21,373 bases of DNA from Clostridiales bacterium (GCA_003537755.1 DPQS01000022.1:17867-39239), one strand, 5' to 3'; positions 1 through 7,030 are shown, numbered from the stretch's first letter. Made by a program: numbers and translations. Notes: generated from the letters alone by a model not told the origin.

Positions 1-309
1 CCACAACTTGAAGTTTTCTCCGTTGATAAACCAATAGAAATAGTCTTTAGTTCGCTGTGTAAATCCGCCGAAATCGGATGGTAAATTCGTCGTGTTTTCA
101 AGCACTTTCGACGGCAGATTTACACTCGGAAAACCGCTCGTTTCTATTCCGAATAAGTTCATAAAATAATACTTAAAACTGCCGTATAGGTCGATTAACG
201 CCTCAAAACTTCGGTAATAGGATAGTTGAAACACAAATAATCCGAGCAGTGTAAGCCCTACGAAAATTGCCACCGTAACGATGATATTAAATCGTCTGTA
301 TCGCTTCAT
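1..309 (-). CDS. Membrane-anchored protein, C-terminally cut by window edge
   Basis: The reading frame opens with ATG at 309 and is still open at base 1, so only the first 103 residues are visible. The N-terminus is basic (MKRYRRF), followed by one hydrophobic segment at about residues 8-30, then an aromatic-rich region that looks extracytoplasmic. I recognise no family. The start lies 23 bases inside the preceding 43-aa gene, in another frame, so the two are probably translationally coupled. It is the last visible gene of the surface-protein series running leftwards from 5627. It could be a component of a transfer or cell-surface complex, but nothing visible proves that. Confidence 0.6.
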   Translation of the reverse strand, partial: MKRYRRFNIIVTVAIFVGLTLLGLFVFQLSYYRSFEALIDLYGSFKYYFMNLFGIETSGFPSVNLPSKVLENTTNLPSDFGGFTQRTKDYFYWFINGENFKLW

Positions 310-418
310 AAACCGCCTCCGAAATTGCCGCTTGCTTTGCCGTAAACACCGCGTAACTTATGAGCAAAATCACGAGTATAAGCGTTGCTACGGCGAGTAT
401 TCTTTTTAATATTTTCAT
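287..418 (-). CDS. 43-aa single-span membrane peptide
   Basis: ATG at 418 is preceded by a strong AGGAGG ribosome binding site at 428-433. The product is 43 residues: a basic start (MKILKRILAV), one hydrophobic span at about residues 7-24 and a short polar tail ending QTI. The predicted topology is N-terminus in. The last 23 bases overlap the next gene, whose start codon lies inside this one. The ribosome binding site directly abuts the U-tract of an intrinsic terminator, leaving no room for a separate promoter, so expression should depend on read-through. The function is unknown. Size and topology recall small holin-like or secretion-complex peptides, but that is only analogy. Confidence 0.6.
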   Translation of the reverse strand: MKILKRILAVATLILVILLISYAVFTAKQAAISEAVYEAIQTI

Positions 419-434
419 TTAATTTTATCCTCCT

Positions 435-469
435 AAAAAAAGTAACGCCGACAGATCTCTCTGCCGGCG
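435..469 (-). terminator. Intrinsic terminator after the 459-aa gene
   Basis: On the minus strand a 9-bp stem (CGCCGGCAG with CTGTCGGCG, one G-U pair) encloses a 6-base loop and is followed by TTAC and seven T residues. It starts 7 bases after the stop codon of the 459-aa gene. The ribosome binding site of the 43-aa gene begins right at the end of the T-run, so this may be a partial terminator that lowers expression of the two genes to its left. Confidence 0.8.
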
Positions 470-475
470 CGTTTA

Positions 476-1855
476 TTACTGTCGTTTGCGTTTTATTGCT
501 TTTATAAGCGCCGCTATTCCGTTTATGGGTAACGTCACAAACCAGACCACTGCTTTGAATATATACGGCAGAACGGGAGCAAGCAAGACAATCGCTAAAA
601 TCAGCATTATCAGTGCCGCTAACTTCTTCCCCGTATCGTTCAGGCTTACGTCGATGTCCGTTTTGTTGGACGGATCTTTACCGCCCGTTTGTTTGTTGTC
701 GATCGTACCCAAGTTGTAAGTTATTCCGTCCGTTTCGAACTTCAAACGCAATATCGTTACGTCACCTACAACGGTAGATGACGAATACTGCGAACCCGTT
801 CCTGTGTAATCGGGCGTAAAGGAATATGCGGTTTCCGTAAAGCGAAGAACCCACTTCTTTCCTTTCAGTTCGTTCAATGCCGAGTCGGTAAGTTTTGTAG
901 AAACTTTGACATCGAGCACCGCACCATGAAATATGTTTTCACGATTTTCTCCGCTTATAAAGTCGTCAACGGTCTGAATCCTGTCCCACTTGTAAGTTCC
1001 TGCGAACCAGCCTTCCCCGGTGTGTTCTACCTTATCCGTGTATTTGAGATAAGAATAGTTGTCCTGTTTTTTACCGAAAGTTTCCTTTTCGCCTATAAAC
1101 GCGGTCCAATTCCAATTATACGATTGCGTGGTATAGTAAACGTCCGCTTCTAAAAGTTTATCTATAGGCTTGTCCGTGTTGAATGCCACGAAATGGCTGT
1201 CGCATGCGGAATTGTAAAGCGTAAAACCGTTTTCGTATCTAACGAACCCCACAAACTTGTCCGTTACGACGATTGTGTCTATATCCACACAATTTACATA
1301 AGGCTTTCCGTTGATTGTGCCGAAAGCATATTGTTTCGAAACATTGTAATTCACTTCGGTTACGGTATTATCGTTACCCGTTGCGGGATCGATTGTTTTA
1401 TCCCATTTTCGGTAAATAGACGTAATCGCGTAATATCTTACGGCATCGTCTTTGACCGCAAAGTCCGAAACCTTATACTTGAAAAATACACCGTCGGCAT
1501 TCAGCAGTTCAAGTTTGTAATTGTGGTAAGAAATGGCGTCGTTTGTGGTTGTAGAAATGTTGATTGACGAAGCAACCAAACCTTTCAGTTGTCCGCTCGG
1601 TTGGTAAACGTAAACAAAGAGTTCTTTGTCGCTGCTTTCTGCAAGCTGAATTATCTGCAAGGAGTAATCGGTCGCTTTTTCGGAATAGTTTTCCTTAGAA
1701 AAGGAACTGTCGCGCTGTAAATCTTCCAGAACGTTCGTATATGTAACCGTGCTTTCCGCTTTGGCGATGACGGGAACTTGTGCCGCCGTTATGACGGCAC
1801 TTATTCCTAAAACGAAAGCGAAAAGCATTACCGCTAATCTCTTTTTCGTCGTCAA
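476..1855 (-). CDS. Exported protein with C-terminal membrane anchor, unknown family
   Basis: The 459-residue product has a typical signal peptide (basic MTTKKR, hydrophobic core, cleavage probably after AKA near residue 33), a large polar body rich in Tyr, Thr and Asp, and a hydrophobic stretch near residues 411-434. A second amphipathic or hydrophobic segment follows, then a basic tail (KAIKRKRQ). This predicts an extracytoplasmic domain tethered at its C-terminus. The start is TTG at 1855: it overlaps the upstream stop as TTGA, and AGGAGGT lies 9 bases ahead inside the upstream gene. I do not recognise the body. It follows two other surface proteins in one operon, so a role in a cell-surface assembly of the mobile element is inferred. 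Confidence 0.75.
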   Translation of the reverse strand: MTTKKRLAVMLFAFVLGISAVITAAQVPVIAKAESTVTYTNVLEDLQRDSSFSKENYSEKATDYSLQIIQLAESSDKELFVYVYQPSGQLKGLVASSINISTTTNDAISYHNYKLELLNADGVFFKYKVSDFAVKDDAVRYYAITSIYRKWDKTIDPATGNDNTVTEVNYNVSKQYAFGTINGKPYVNCVDIDTIVVTDKFVGFVRYENGFTLYNSACDSHFVAFNTDKPIDKLLEADVYYTTQSYNWNWTAFIGEKETFGKKQDNYSYLKYTDKVEHTGEGWFAGTYKWDRIQTVDDFISGENRENIFHGAVLDVKVSTKLTDSALNELKGKKWVLRFTETAYSFTPDYTGTGSQYSSSTVVGDVTILRLKFETDGITYNLGTIDNKQTGGKDPSNKTDIDVSLNDTGKKLAALIMLILAIVLLAPVLPYIFKAVVWFVTLPINGIAALIKAIKRKRQ

Positions 1856-2442
1856 AACCAGATTACCTCCTTGTCGAAATACACGCCCGTAACTCTGCCG
1901 GAAACGGAGAAGTTGAGTTTTATAACCGACTTACCGTCCTTGGAAGTTACGAGCAACGTAAACATATCTTTGTAAGACTTATCGTCGCAAGAAGTGACGG
2001 TATCGCCGTAGATTTGCTCTAAAATATCCGTAACGCCGTTGCCTTTAGGCTTTATGGAAAACTTGTCTCCGTCGGTCGTTATATCAAACCCTGCGGTAAA
2101 ATTTTCTTCTGCCTGAAAGGTATGCGTTTTACCGTCCACGGCAAAGGCGAAATCCTTTCCGTCAAGCTTGTTCGGCACCACTTTAAGCGAATACCCTTTG
2201 TTGTTGCTGTCCGTCGAAAGATTACGTACAATGCCGCTTAGCGGTCGTGTTTCGGTAATAACGTATCCGCCGGAAGCGTCCGTAACGATGGTTTTATCCA
2301 CCGTTACGTAAAAGGTTTTCACTTTATCGGTAAAGCCGTTTGTCAGCTGAAATATAAGTCCGACTACGGCAATAATTGCAAGGACGATCAGAACGTAAAC
2401 AGTAACTCCGAGTGTTGTTTTTGTTGCTTTTTTTGCACTCAT
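1852..2442 (-). CDS. Single-pass membrane protein with external beta-rich domain
   Basis: The 196-residue product has a Lys-rich start (MSAKKATKTT) and one hydrophobic helix at about residues 12-33, followed by some 160 residues with strong beta character (repeated short TV, VV and FSV strands), so the bulk is likely outside the membrane. ATG at 2442 has AGGAGG at the right distance. The last codon overlaps the TTG start of the next gene by 4 bases, pointing to coupled translation. No family is recognised. Like its neighbours it consists of a membrane anchor plus an external domain. Confidence 0.72.
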   Translation of the reverse strand: MSAKKATKTTLGVTVYVLIVLAIIAVVGLIFQLTNGFTDKVKTFYVTVDKTIVTDASGGYVITETRPLSGIVRNLSTDSNNKGYSLKVVPNKLDGKDFAFAVDGKTHTFQAEENFTAGFDITTDGDKFSIKPKGNGVTDILEQIYGDTVTSCDDKSYKDMFTLLVTSKDGKSVIKLNFSVSGRVTGVYFDKEVIWF

Positions 2443-2471
2443 ACTTTACCTCCTTTCGCCTGTAGCGTTGG

Positions 2472-3575
2472 TCAAATATTGACCGTGGACTTATTAAGGC
2501 TTACGCTTTTAACCGAAGTAACCAGCCACACTTTTACCGTTTCGGACAATCCGCTTACGGTGTCTTTTACGGTAATCGTAAAGTAGCACGAAGGGAGAGC
2601 GGCTATGTTTGCCTTACTGTTGGTTTCGAAGTCTTTGCCACCGGTTAATCCGTATTCGTCCTCGAAAACATATCTGCCTTTATATGTCGTTCCGGTAAAA
2701 TATTCGGTATCGTTTACCATTTCGTCATAATAGTTTTCAACAACAACGGTGCCGGTTTTCACGGTAAGAGTCGTTCCCGAAATGGTAGCGGACGCAATAA
2801 ACTTGTTTACAATGTCGGACATTTTCCTTTTCGCCATATTGGAGAAACTTCCCATACCGCTGCTTCCGTCAACGAATTCGTCGCCGAAATACAATTCTCC
2901 TACGCCGCCGAGCGTGACAGTAAGATTTTTACTGCCGATCGTGTTAAAGATGTTTCCGAGATTTACGGTAAAGTTGTAAGTCTTATTCGTGCCGAGTTGA
3001 TAGTAATTGCCCCTGTTTGTATCACTAATCGGGTTTAGAGTACTGTTAGTGATACTTATCGTACTTGCAACGCCTACGAACGAAACCGTACAGTTTGCCG
3101 TAAAACCGCCGTCGCGAGTGGTAACGGTAACAATGATTTTATCTCCGCCGAAAGCCTTTTTACAGGAAATTGTGGCTGTAAGCGAACCGTCGGAGTCTTG
3201 CGTTACGGTAACGTAATCGGTTACGGCTTCTTTGCCGTGAGTGGGAGCAGCTCCCCAAGCGATAGAGTAATCTACCTGTTGGTTTGCCGCGTCCCACGGC
3301 GTAACGGATGCCTGAATTTTTACGTCAACCGTTTGTCCGTTTGCTTGCGCGGCGGCGAGTGTCTTTGCCGTAAACGTCATAGCTTTGGGCATATTGTAAA
3401 CTTTAGGTTCCGAATACTCGAATTCCGGTTCGGTTATTTCGGCTTGCGGTAAATTGTCTTGCCTTTTAACGTTTACGGAATAGCAAATGCCTATAACGCA
3501 AGCGGTTACAATAGTTATTACGGCAAGCAAAATTGCCGTAATTTTCAATACTTTTTGTTTCTTTGTATTAGTCAT
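2472..3575 (-). CDS. Membrane-anchored Ig-like domain protein, possibly truncated
   Basis: The 367-residue product has an N-terminal membrane segment at about residues 12-33, then an acidic linker and beta-sandwich-like sequence with bacterial Ig-like features (alternating hydrophobics, TATISCKKAFGGDKIIVTV around 130-150). The last residues, SVSLNKSTVNI, are what normally begins a BIG2-type Ig domain, yet the stop follows at once, so a further domain appears missing or lost. Only 29 bases separate it from the next gene, so no decayed remainder is present. A 6-bp inverted repeat (GGTCAA, 3 bases, TTGACC) sits over the stop. The start is supported by AGGAGG at about 3584-3589. A surface adhesion or assembly role is inferred. 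Confidence 0.72.
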   Translation of the reverse strand: MTNTKKQKVLKITAILLAVITIVTACVIGICYSVNVKRQDNLPQAEITEPEFEYSEPKVYNMPKAMTFTAKTLAAAQANGQTVDVKIQASVTPWDAANQQVDYSIAWGAAPTHGKEAVTDYVTVTQDSDGSLTATISCKKAFGGDKIIVTVTTRDGGFTANCTVSFVGVASTISITNSTLNPISDTNRGNYYQLGTNKTYNFTVNLGNIFNTIGSKNLTVTLGGVGELYFGDEFVDGSSGMGSFSNMAKRKMSDIVNKFIASATISGTTLTVKTGTVVVENYYDEMVNDTEYFTGTTYKGRYVFEDEYGLTGGKDFETNSKANIAALPSCYFTITVKDTVSGLSETVKVWLVTSVKSVSLNKSTVNI

Positions 3576-3592
3576 TTATTGTCCTCCTGAAA

Positions 3593-4936
3593 TTATTTTT
3601 TATATACGCTTTTAAGCGTTCTTACGAACAAGTCCGTAATCAAATCCATACCTTGCTCGTTGGGGTGTAAACCGTCGCTCGTGTACTTTTCGTATTCGTA
3701 TCCGTCGATTGCGCCAATGTCTACCACGCGGCACTTGAAATACTTTGCAATACTGCGGATGGTATCGTTGTACTTATCCATAGTCGCAGTATCTTTGTTC
3801 GTGCTGTTATACGGAAGAGTGAAAACATACACGTCAGCTTTACCATACTTTTGCGTTATCTTATGCAACGTAATTGCGTATGCCTGAGCGAAATTTTCCG
3901 GAGTAATATATCCGTTTTCCTTGGTGTAAACTTCGGATAGTTCTTTGAATGCGCCGAGTTCGACATTGTTATCGAAGTCGTTTACGCCCATATACACGGC
4001 AATAATATCTGGATTCGTACCTTTGTTGTTGCCTGTGTTGTCGTGAAGTTCGGTCGCACGTTTATCGTAAGCCGCTCCGTTACCGTTGGTAACCTTAGAA
4101 CCGGACCACGAATTGTTTACGAGAAGATTCATACCCGTGCTGTCAACCGCTTGTTCCCACCAAGTTTTTTCGGCTTTGTCGATTTCGTATTTCGGATAGA
4201 ACACAGCATTGTCCTTGATATTCGTATTTGCGTTTGTTCCGTCGTTGCTGATGCCGCCGAAAGTGGAAATGCTGTCGCCGAGAATAGAGATGTTTTTACC
4301 TTTAAGATTGACAACGTCGTCCGTCCAGATCGAATAGTAAATACTTTGAGTTGTTTGTTCACGCCCGGACTTCGTAAGGTCGTAAATAAACGATAATTCT
4401 CCGCCGTCTGCATATTTACAGATAACAGGATCGTCTGCTTTCATAAATGCAAGCGTTTCGTCTGCTCCGACGTAAATAAATTGGTCGGAAAGATCTACCG
4501 TAATCCACTTGTTTACGGTTGTCGAAGTAATTTCTTCGCGCGGAATATATACCTTATACGTTTTTTCGGTGCCTTCCGCAATTTTACCGCCGGCTTTTAC
4601 GACGTCGGACTTAATTACCCAAAGCGTAAAATATTGATTGTCGTCAACCGCCGTAACCGTACCTACGGGCGCGGCGATTTTGGTAATACGTTTGTCGGAA
4701 AACAGTTCCGTATCCTTGTAGGCATACGGAGCGACGGACATATTATCCGTGCGTGAAAGCGTACTTACGGGATGTTCTTCTTCGAACTTTTCTCCGAAAG
4801 TAGCGTTATATTGAATTTCGGCAGGTTTTACGTCGGTTTTGTCTTTATGTACGAAAAGAACCGTAAGCAGTCCTCCGCACAAGACGACAACGAGTAAAAC
4901 AACCACCGCAGTCACGATTTTATTTGTTTTAGTCAT
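3593..4936 (-). CDS. Membrane-anchored SGNH/GDSL-family hydrolase
   Basis: The 447-residue protein has an N-terminal membrane anchor at about residues 8-29, an extracytoplasmic beta-rich region to about 205, and a C-terminal SGNH hydrolase domain. The family blocks are visible: GDSIS with nucleophile Ser222, Gly278 in block II (NNSWSGS), Asn319 in GVND, and Asp421 with His424 in DGLHP. Such enzymes remove acyl groups, often acetate, from glycans or other esters. The anchor places activity outside the membrane, so cell wall or surface glycan is the likely substrate (inference). The ATG at 4936 is preceded by AGGAGG. It heads the surface-protein part of the operon, separated from upstream genes by a terminator-like hairpin. 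Confidence 0.88.
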   Translation of the reverse strand: MTKTNKIVTAVVVLLVVVLCGGLLTVLFVHKDKTDVKPAEIQYNATFGEKFEEEHPVSTLSRTDNMSVAPYAYKDTELFSDKRITKIAAPVGTVTAVDDNQYFTLWVIKSDVVKAGGKIAEGTEKTYKVYIPREEITSTTVNKWITVDLSDQFIYVGADETLAFMKADDPVICKYADGGELSFIYDLTKSGREQTTQSIYYSIWTDDVVNLKGKNISILGDSISTFGGISNDGTNANTNIKDNAVFYPKYEIDKAEKTWWEQAVDSTGMNLLVNNSWSGSKVTNGNGAAYDKRATELHDNTGNNKGTNPDIIAVYMGVNDFDNNVELGAFKELSEVYTKENGYITPENFAQAYAITLHKITQKYGKADVYVFTLPYNSTNKDTATMDKYNDTIRSIAKYFKCRVVDIGAIDGYEYEKYTSDGLHPNEQGMDLITDLFVRTLKSVYKK

Positions 4937-4960
4937 ATAAATTCCTCCTGAAAAGCATAG

Positions 4961-5003
4961 AAAAAGCGGCTGTACCTGCGGAAACCCGAAGGCAAGCCGC
5001 CTT
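4961..5003 (-). terminator. Intrinsic terminator between 111-aa gene and hydrolase gene
   Basis: On the minus strand GCGGCT and AGCCGC pair around an inner region containing GCC/GG pairs and a TTCGGG turn, followed by TTTTTC. It lies in the 77-base gap between the stop of the 111-aa gene and the start of the hydrolase gene. Since no separate promoter is obvious after it, it may only reduce transcription into the surface-protein genes. Confidence 0.65.
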
Positions 5004-5013
5004 TAACTTCAGA

Positions 5014-5349
5014 TTATCTCAAAAGCATATTGAGAATAGTCTTGTCCGAGTTACGGAAAGGCTTAATCTTACATTCGTAGACTTCGCCGTTTTCGTCGGT
5101 AGAACGTACCGAATAGGTGCAACCGGAAATAACCTTGTTGTGATCGTCCTTCATTTCGAAAGGAGTGGACACAAGTTCGGCGGATTTTTCTCCGTTAAAC
5201 ACGATATCAAGTACGGCATAACCGCCGAGATCGGGCGGAACGACGCACGCTTTTACGTCCTTGCCGCGAACGTTGCCGCGTACGAAGTAGGTAAAGTAAG
5301 ATTTGCCGTTAGTTTCAAATGTTTCTCTTTCTACAAAAACGTTATTCAT
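5014..5349 (-). CDS. Small 111-aa cytoplasmic protein, unknown
   Basis: The 111-residue product has no signal or membrane segment. It is predicted to be beta-rich with a short C-terminal helix, and has a mid-section VRGKDVKACVVPPDLGGYAV and a C-terminal basic patch (ECKIKPFRNSDK). I do not recognise the family. Size and beta content would fit a small single-strand DNA-binding-like or other accessory protein of a mobile element, but no diagnostic motif is visible. ATG at 5349 has AGGAGG 8 bases upstream. It follows the 85-aa gene after 20 bases and precedes a terminator, so the two small genes probably form the most strongly expressed part of the operon. Confidence 0.68.
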   Translation of the reverse strand: MNNVFVERETFETNGKSYFTYFVRGNVRGKDVKACVVPPDLGGYAVLDIVFNGEKSAELVSTPFEMKDDHNKVISGCTYSVRSTDENGEVYECKIKPFRNSDKTILNMLLR

Positions 5350-5369
5350 TTTTTAATTCCTCCTGAAAA

Positions 5370-5627
5370 TTATTTCTTTTTCCCGATAGTACGGGAGATT
5401 TTCTTTGCTTCGGCTTTGGATTTGCCTTCTGCAAGTGCCTTTTTGTATTTGTAAATGCCTGCATGGTCGGACTGCGCCTGAAGATAACCGGAACGAAGTC
5501 CCGCTTCGTAGTCGGTAAGTTCTTTGCCTTCCTTAGGACCGTGCTGGTGTACTTTTTCTTTACGCTCGCTTGCGTAACTTGCCGCTCTATTCTTGGGAAC
5601 GGACCAACGTCTTTCTCTGTTTGCCAT
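5370..5627 (-). CDS. Small very basic 85-aa protein
   Basis: This product is rich in Lys and Arg at both ends (MANRERRWSVPKNR; KKISRTIGKKK) with a central stretch LTDYEAGLRSGYLQAQSDHA followed by a predicted helix YKYKKALAEGKSKAEAKKI. It is likely a nucleic-acid-binding or ribosome-associated small protein, judged only from charge. I cannot name the family. ATG at 5627 has AAGGAG 14 bases upstream, a rather long spacing. It is the first gene after a long leader with a predicted promoter at 5735-5763 and the repeat-carrying promoter region near 5884-6003, so it opens the leftward operon. Confidence 0.65.
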   Translation of the reverse strand: MANRERRWSVPKNRAASYASERKEKVHQHGPKEGKELTDYEAGLRSGYLQAQSDHAGIYKYKKALAEGKSKAEAKKISRTIGKKK

Positions 5628-5734
5628 TTTTATGTTTTTTAACTCCTTGTAGTTTTATTAGATTTGCCCGTATCGTCGGATAGCTCATCGTTCGGGGACT
5701 TACGCCGTACAGAAGTTTTACTTCGTGCCGCCCA

Positions 5735-5763
5735 CTATTAAGTTGTAGTTTTTGTAATCTCAA
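5735..5763 (-). promoter_or_regulatory. Predicted promoter for the leftward small-protein/surface operon
   Basis: On the minus strand TTGAGA (5758-5763) and TAATAG (5735-5740) are separated by exactly 17 bases. Transcription would start near 5728 and give a leader of about 100 bases before the 85-aa gene. That leader contains a GAAGTaaaACTTC hairpin and a CCCG...CGGG-closed structure. A second, activator-type promoter probably lies further upstream at about 5884. Confidence 0.45.
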
Positions 5764-5808
5764 GCTCGGTGAGAATGAAACACTTCGTTTCGTGCGACTT
5801 GTTTACGG

Positions 5809-5834
5809 AAGGTGGCCACCTTATCTGAATTCAG
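5809..5834. repeat. Two adjacent perfect palindromes
   Basis: AAGGTGGCCACCTT (5809-5822) is a perfect 14-bp palindrome, and CTGAATTCAG (5825-5834) is a perfect 10-bp palindrome two bases later. They lie in the 403-base gap between the 88-aa and 85-aa genes, downstream of the repeat-carrying promoter for leftward transcription. They could be an operator or part of a replication or transfer origin. The rest of this gap holds the predicted promoters, leader hairpins and iterons described separately. Confidence 0.4.
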
Positions 5835-5883
5835 TCCGCAACGAACCGTCGGGTTTATGCCGTCGCTTTTTGATTACACGTCT

Positions 5884-6003
5884 ATTTTAACCCCTGTTTT
5901 CCCGAAATACCAGAACATCGGCGTGACGGAAATGTACCAATTTGTGACCTTAAAGAAGCCACAATGTAACCTTGAAGTGATGTTTTGTAACCTCAATGTG
6001 ACA
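5884..6003 (-). promoter_or_regulatory. Iteron-bearing promoter module, copy 1
   Basis: Reading leftward, TGTRACC-type repeats lie at 5997 (TGTGACA), 5986, 5965 and 5943 on the plus strand, spaced 11, 21 and 22 bases, that is whole helical turns. Next come the shared blocks AATGTACCAATTTGT (5931-5945) and a 20-bp identical block (5908-5927). A -10 box TAAAAT (5884-5889) follows, with a poor -35 TGGTAT at 17 bases. The same layout recurs at 8150-8280 with the -10 at the same distance from the 20-bp block. This fits a promoter that depends on an activator bound to the repeats, driving the operon that starts at 5627. Confidence 0.6.
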
Positions 6004-6030
6004 TGGTACCAAGAGGAAGAATAGGTGAGT

Positions 6031-6297
6031 TTAGTAAATGTACTTTCTTGTGTAGCTCGTACTCGGCAATCTTTTGCCTTCCGGAATTTCACGGTCATCG
6101 TACATAATGTCGTACTGATAATCTCTGTACTTCGTTCTTTTATAGAACGTATCGGTACTTAAAAGCACGGGAACTTCGTAGCCGTCTTTTCTGATAATAG
6201 ACAGTTGCTGTTTTACGATAAATTCCTTTGTGCGGTACACGTTATCTGCGTATAAAATGAAATCCGGGATAAATTCAGTGTTAAAATCATCAACCAT
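6031..6297 (-). CDS. 88-aa hypothetical protein
   Basis: The product is soluble, rich in Tyr and Asp, with no membrane segment and a tail SYTRKYIY. I recognise no family. ATG at 6297 has AAGGAGG at a good distance, and only 14 bases separate it from the stop of the RinA-like gene, so the two are one transcript. The repeat-carrying promoter module begins directly after its stop codon. Co-transcription with the regulator suggests a partner or modulator, but this is only context. Confidence 0.65.
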   Translation of the reverse strand: MVDDFNTEFIPDFILYADNVYRTKEFIVKQQLSIIRKDGYEVPVLLSTDTFYKRTKYRDYQYDIMYDDREIPEGKRLPSTSYTRKYIY

Positions 6298-6311
6298 TGT
6301 TTAATACCTCC

Positions 6312-6611
6312 TTATGCTGTTAAATGGTTCTGCAAGAAACGCAATAATTGCTTATTGAGTCTTGTAATGTGTTCTCTTGCGTAGCCGAATTCTTCGGCTG
6401 CGGCTTCCTGCGTTTTGTTTTCTACGTACATACAAACATAAAGTTCGTAAAGTTTAGGCGACGCCTGACAAATTGCGGCATTATACGCTTCGATGGTCTT
6501 TAGAATCGTGCTTTCTCCGACTATTCTCGCGGAATTAGTCATTTCCTTTTGGCGAGAGTAATAGTAGCGGATATTTTTAAGGTCCTCGCGGATCATGCTG
6601 AATGTTTTCAT
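6312..6611 (-). CDS. RinA/ArpU-type, sigma-region-4-like transcription regulator
   Basis: The 99-residue protein has an N-terminal helical part (MKTFSMIREDLKNIRYYYSRQ) and a C-terminal helix-turn-helix at about residues 65-97 (NKTQEAAAEEFGYAREHITRLNKQ). This is the layout of phage and element late-gene activators of the RinA/ArpU/DUF1492 type, related to sigma-70 region 4. The ATG at 6611 is chosen over an upstream in-frame start at 6677 because AAGGAG lies just ahead of it and the longer version would run into the terminator hairpin. It is co-transcribed with the 88-aa gene. It is the best candidate in the window for activating the two iteron-bearing promoters (inference). Confidence 0.72.
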   Translation of the reverse strand: MKTFSMIREDLKNIRYYYSRQKEMTNSARIVGESTILKTIEAYNAAICQASPKLYELYVCMYVENKTQEAAAEEFGYAREHITRLNKQLLRFLQNHLTA

Positions 6612-6653
6612 GTAAAAATAACTCCTTATATGTAGATTTGAGCCGTCTGAGGA

Positions 6654-6721
6654 CAAAATAAAAGTGCCCCCATACACGGTGTGCGAGCTTTTTCAAAGGC
6701 TCACATTCGGGTGGGGACACT
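6654..6721 (-). terminator. Strong intrinsic terminator or attenuator before the RinA-like gene
   Basis: On the minus strand a 10-bp outer stem (AGTGTCCCCA with TGGGGGCACT, one U-G pair) continues into an inner TGTG/CACA plus AGC/GCT helix and is followed by TTTTATTTTG. It ends about 45 bases before the start of the RinA-like gene. No convincing promoter lies between, so transcription of that gene may be controlled by read-through, and the structured RNA just upstream may form part of the switch. Confidence 0.7.
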
Positions 6722-6741
6722 ATTCTCCTAGCGAATCTTAC

Positions 6742-6808
6742 CTAACCGGCAGGGACCTCGGATTTACCACTGACTCTGTTTCAGTCCGACCTCAATTTGC
6801 CATGTTAG
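6742..6808 (-). ncRNA. Structured leader RNA candidate upstream of the terminator
   Basis: Read as minus-strand RNA, CUAAC (6804-6808) pairs with GUUAG (6742-6746), GGCA with UGCC inside it, then UCGGA with UCCGA, and a GACU...AGUC hairpin caps it. Together these form one long imperfect helix of 67 bases directly before the terminator at 6654-6721. Three words of 7-8 bases recur in the same order in the gap at 7088-7175. It could be a cis-acting riboregulator or an independent small RNA. It fits no class I can name. Confidence 0.35.
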
Positions 6809-6832
6809 ACGATATTTAATTGTGTTTATAAT

Positions 6833-7030
6833 TTAGTTTGCGACTTTTCTTTTACGGATTATCTTGATTAGTCGCGTAGTATCGTTGCTATGCTCGTGAT
6901 ATTTGGCGTGACAGTAAGGACACTTTCCGTCGATTTCGCCGTTTGGTCTGCTGATAGCGTTGTAAAAACGCTTGCATTCCGAACATTGCATACGCAAAGG
7001 AACGGTTTCTACTACTTTTGCGGTTTCCAT
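6833..7030 (-). CDS. 65-aa zinc-ribbon protein
   Basis: The small protein has two CxxC pairs, Cys16-Ser-Glu-Cys19 and Cys37-Pro-Tyr-Cys40, about 18 residues apart, which is a zinc ribbon. A basic tail (LIKIIRKRKVAN) follows. Such mini-proteins usually bind nucleic acid or stabilise a larger partner. ATG at 7030 has AGGAGG in place. It lies between the LexA-like repressor and the RinA-like activator on the same strand, so it belongs to the element's regulatory cluster. Both flanking gaps hold structured sequence. Function beyond zinc binding is unknown. Confidence 0.7.
   Translation of the reverse strand: METAKVVETVPLRMQCSECKRFYNAISRPNGEIDGKCPYCHAKYHEHSNDTTRLIKIIRKRKVAN

Noticed and set aside
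4129..4413. 94-codon frame in another phase inside the hydrolase gene
   Set aside because: Fully inside a gene with intact catalytic motifs; no ribosome binding site and no domain.
5943..6003. CRISPR-like repeat array
   Set aside because: Units are only about 7 bases with one- or two-turn spacing and no unique spacers of 30 or so bases. They are iterons, not CRISPR.
5812..6024. Plus-strand 70-codon frame across the iteron region
   Set aside because: No ribosome binding site; it covers palindromes and repeats that are better explained as regulatory DNA.
6312..6677. Longer version of the RinA-like protein starting at 6677
   Set aside because: The extra 22 codons would be translated from inside the terminator hairpin, without a ribosome binding site. 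The ATG at 6611 has a good one.
6654..6808. T-box leader
   Set aside because: Terminator and stem are present, but there is no T-box core (UGGNACCGCG) and the downstream gene is not an amino-acid or tRNA-synthetase gene.
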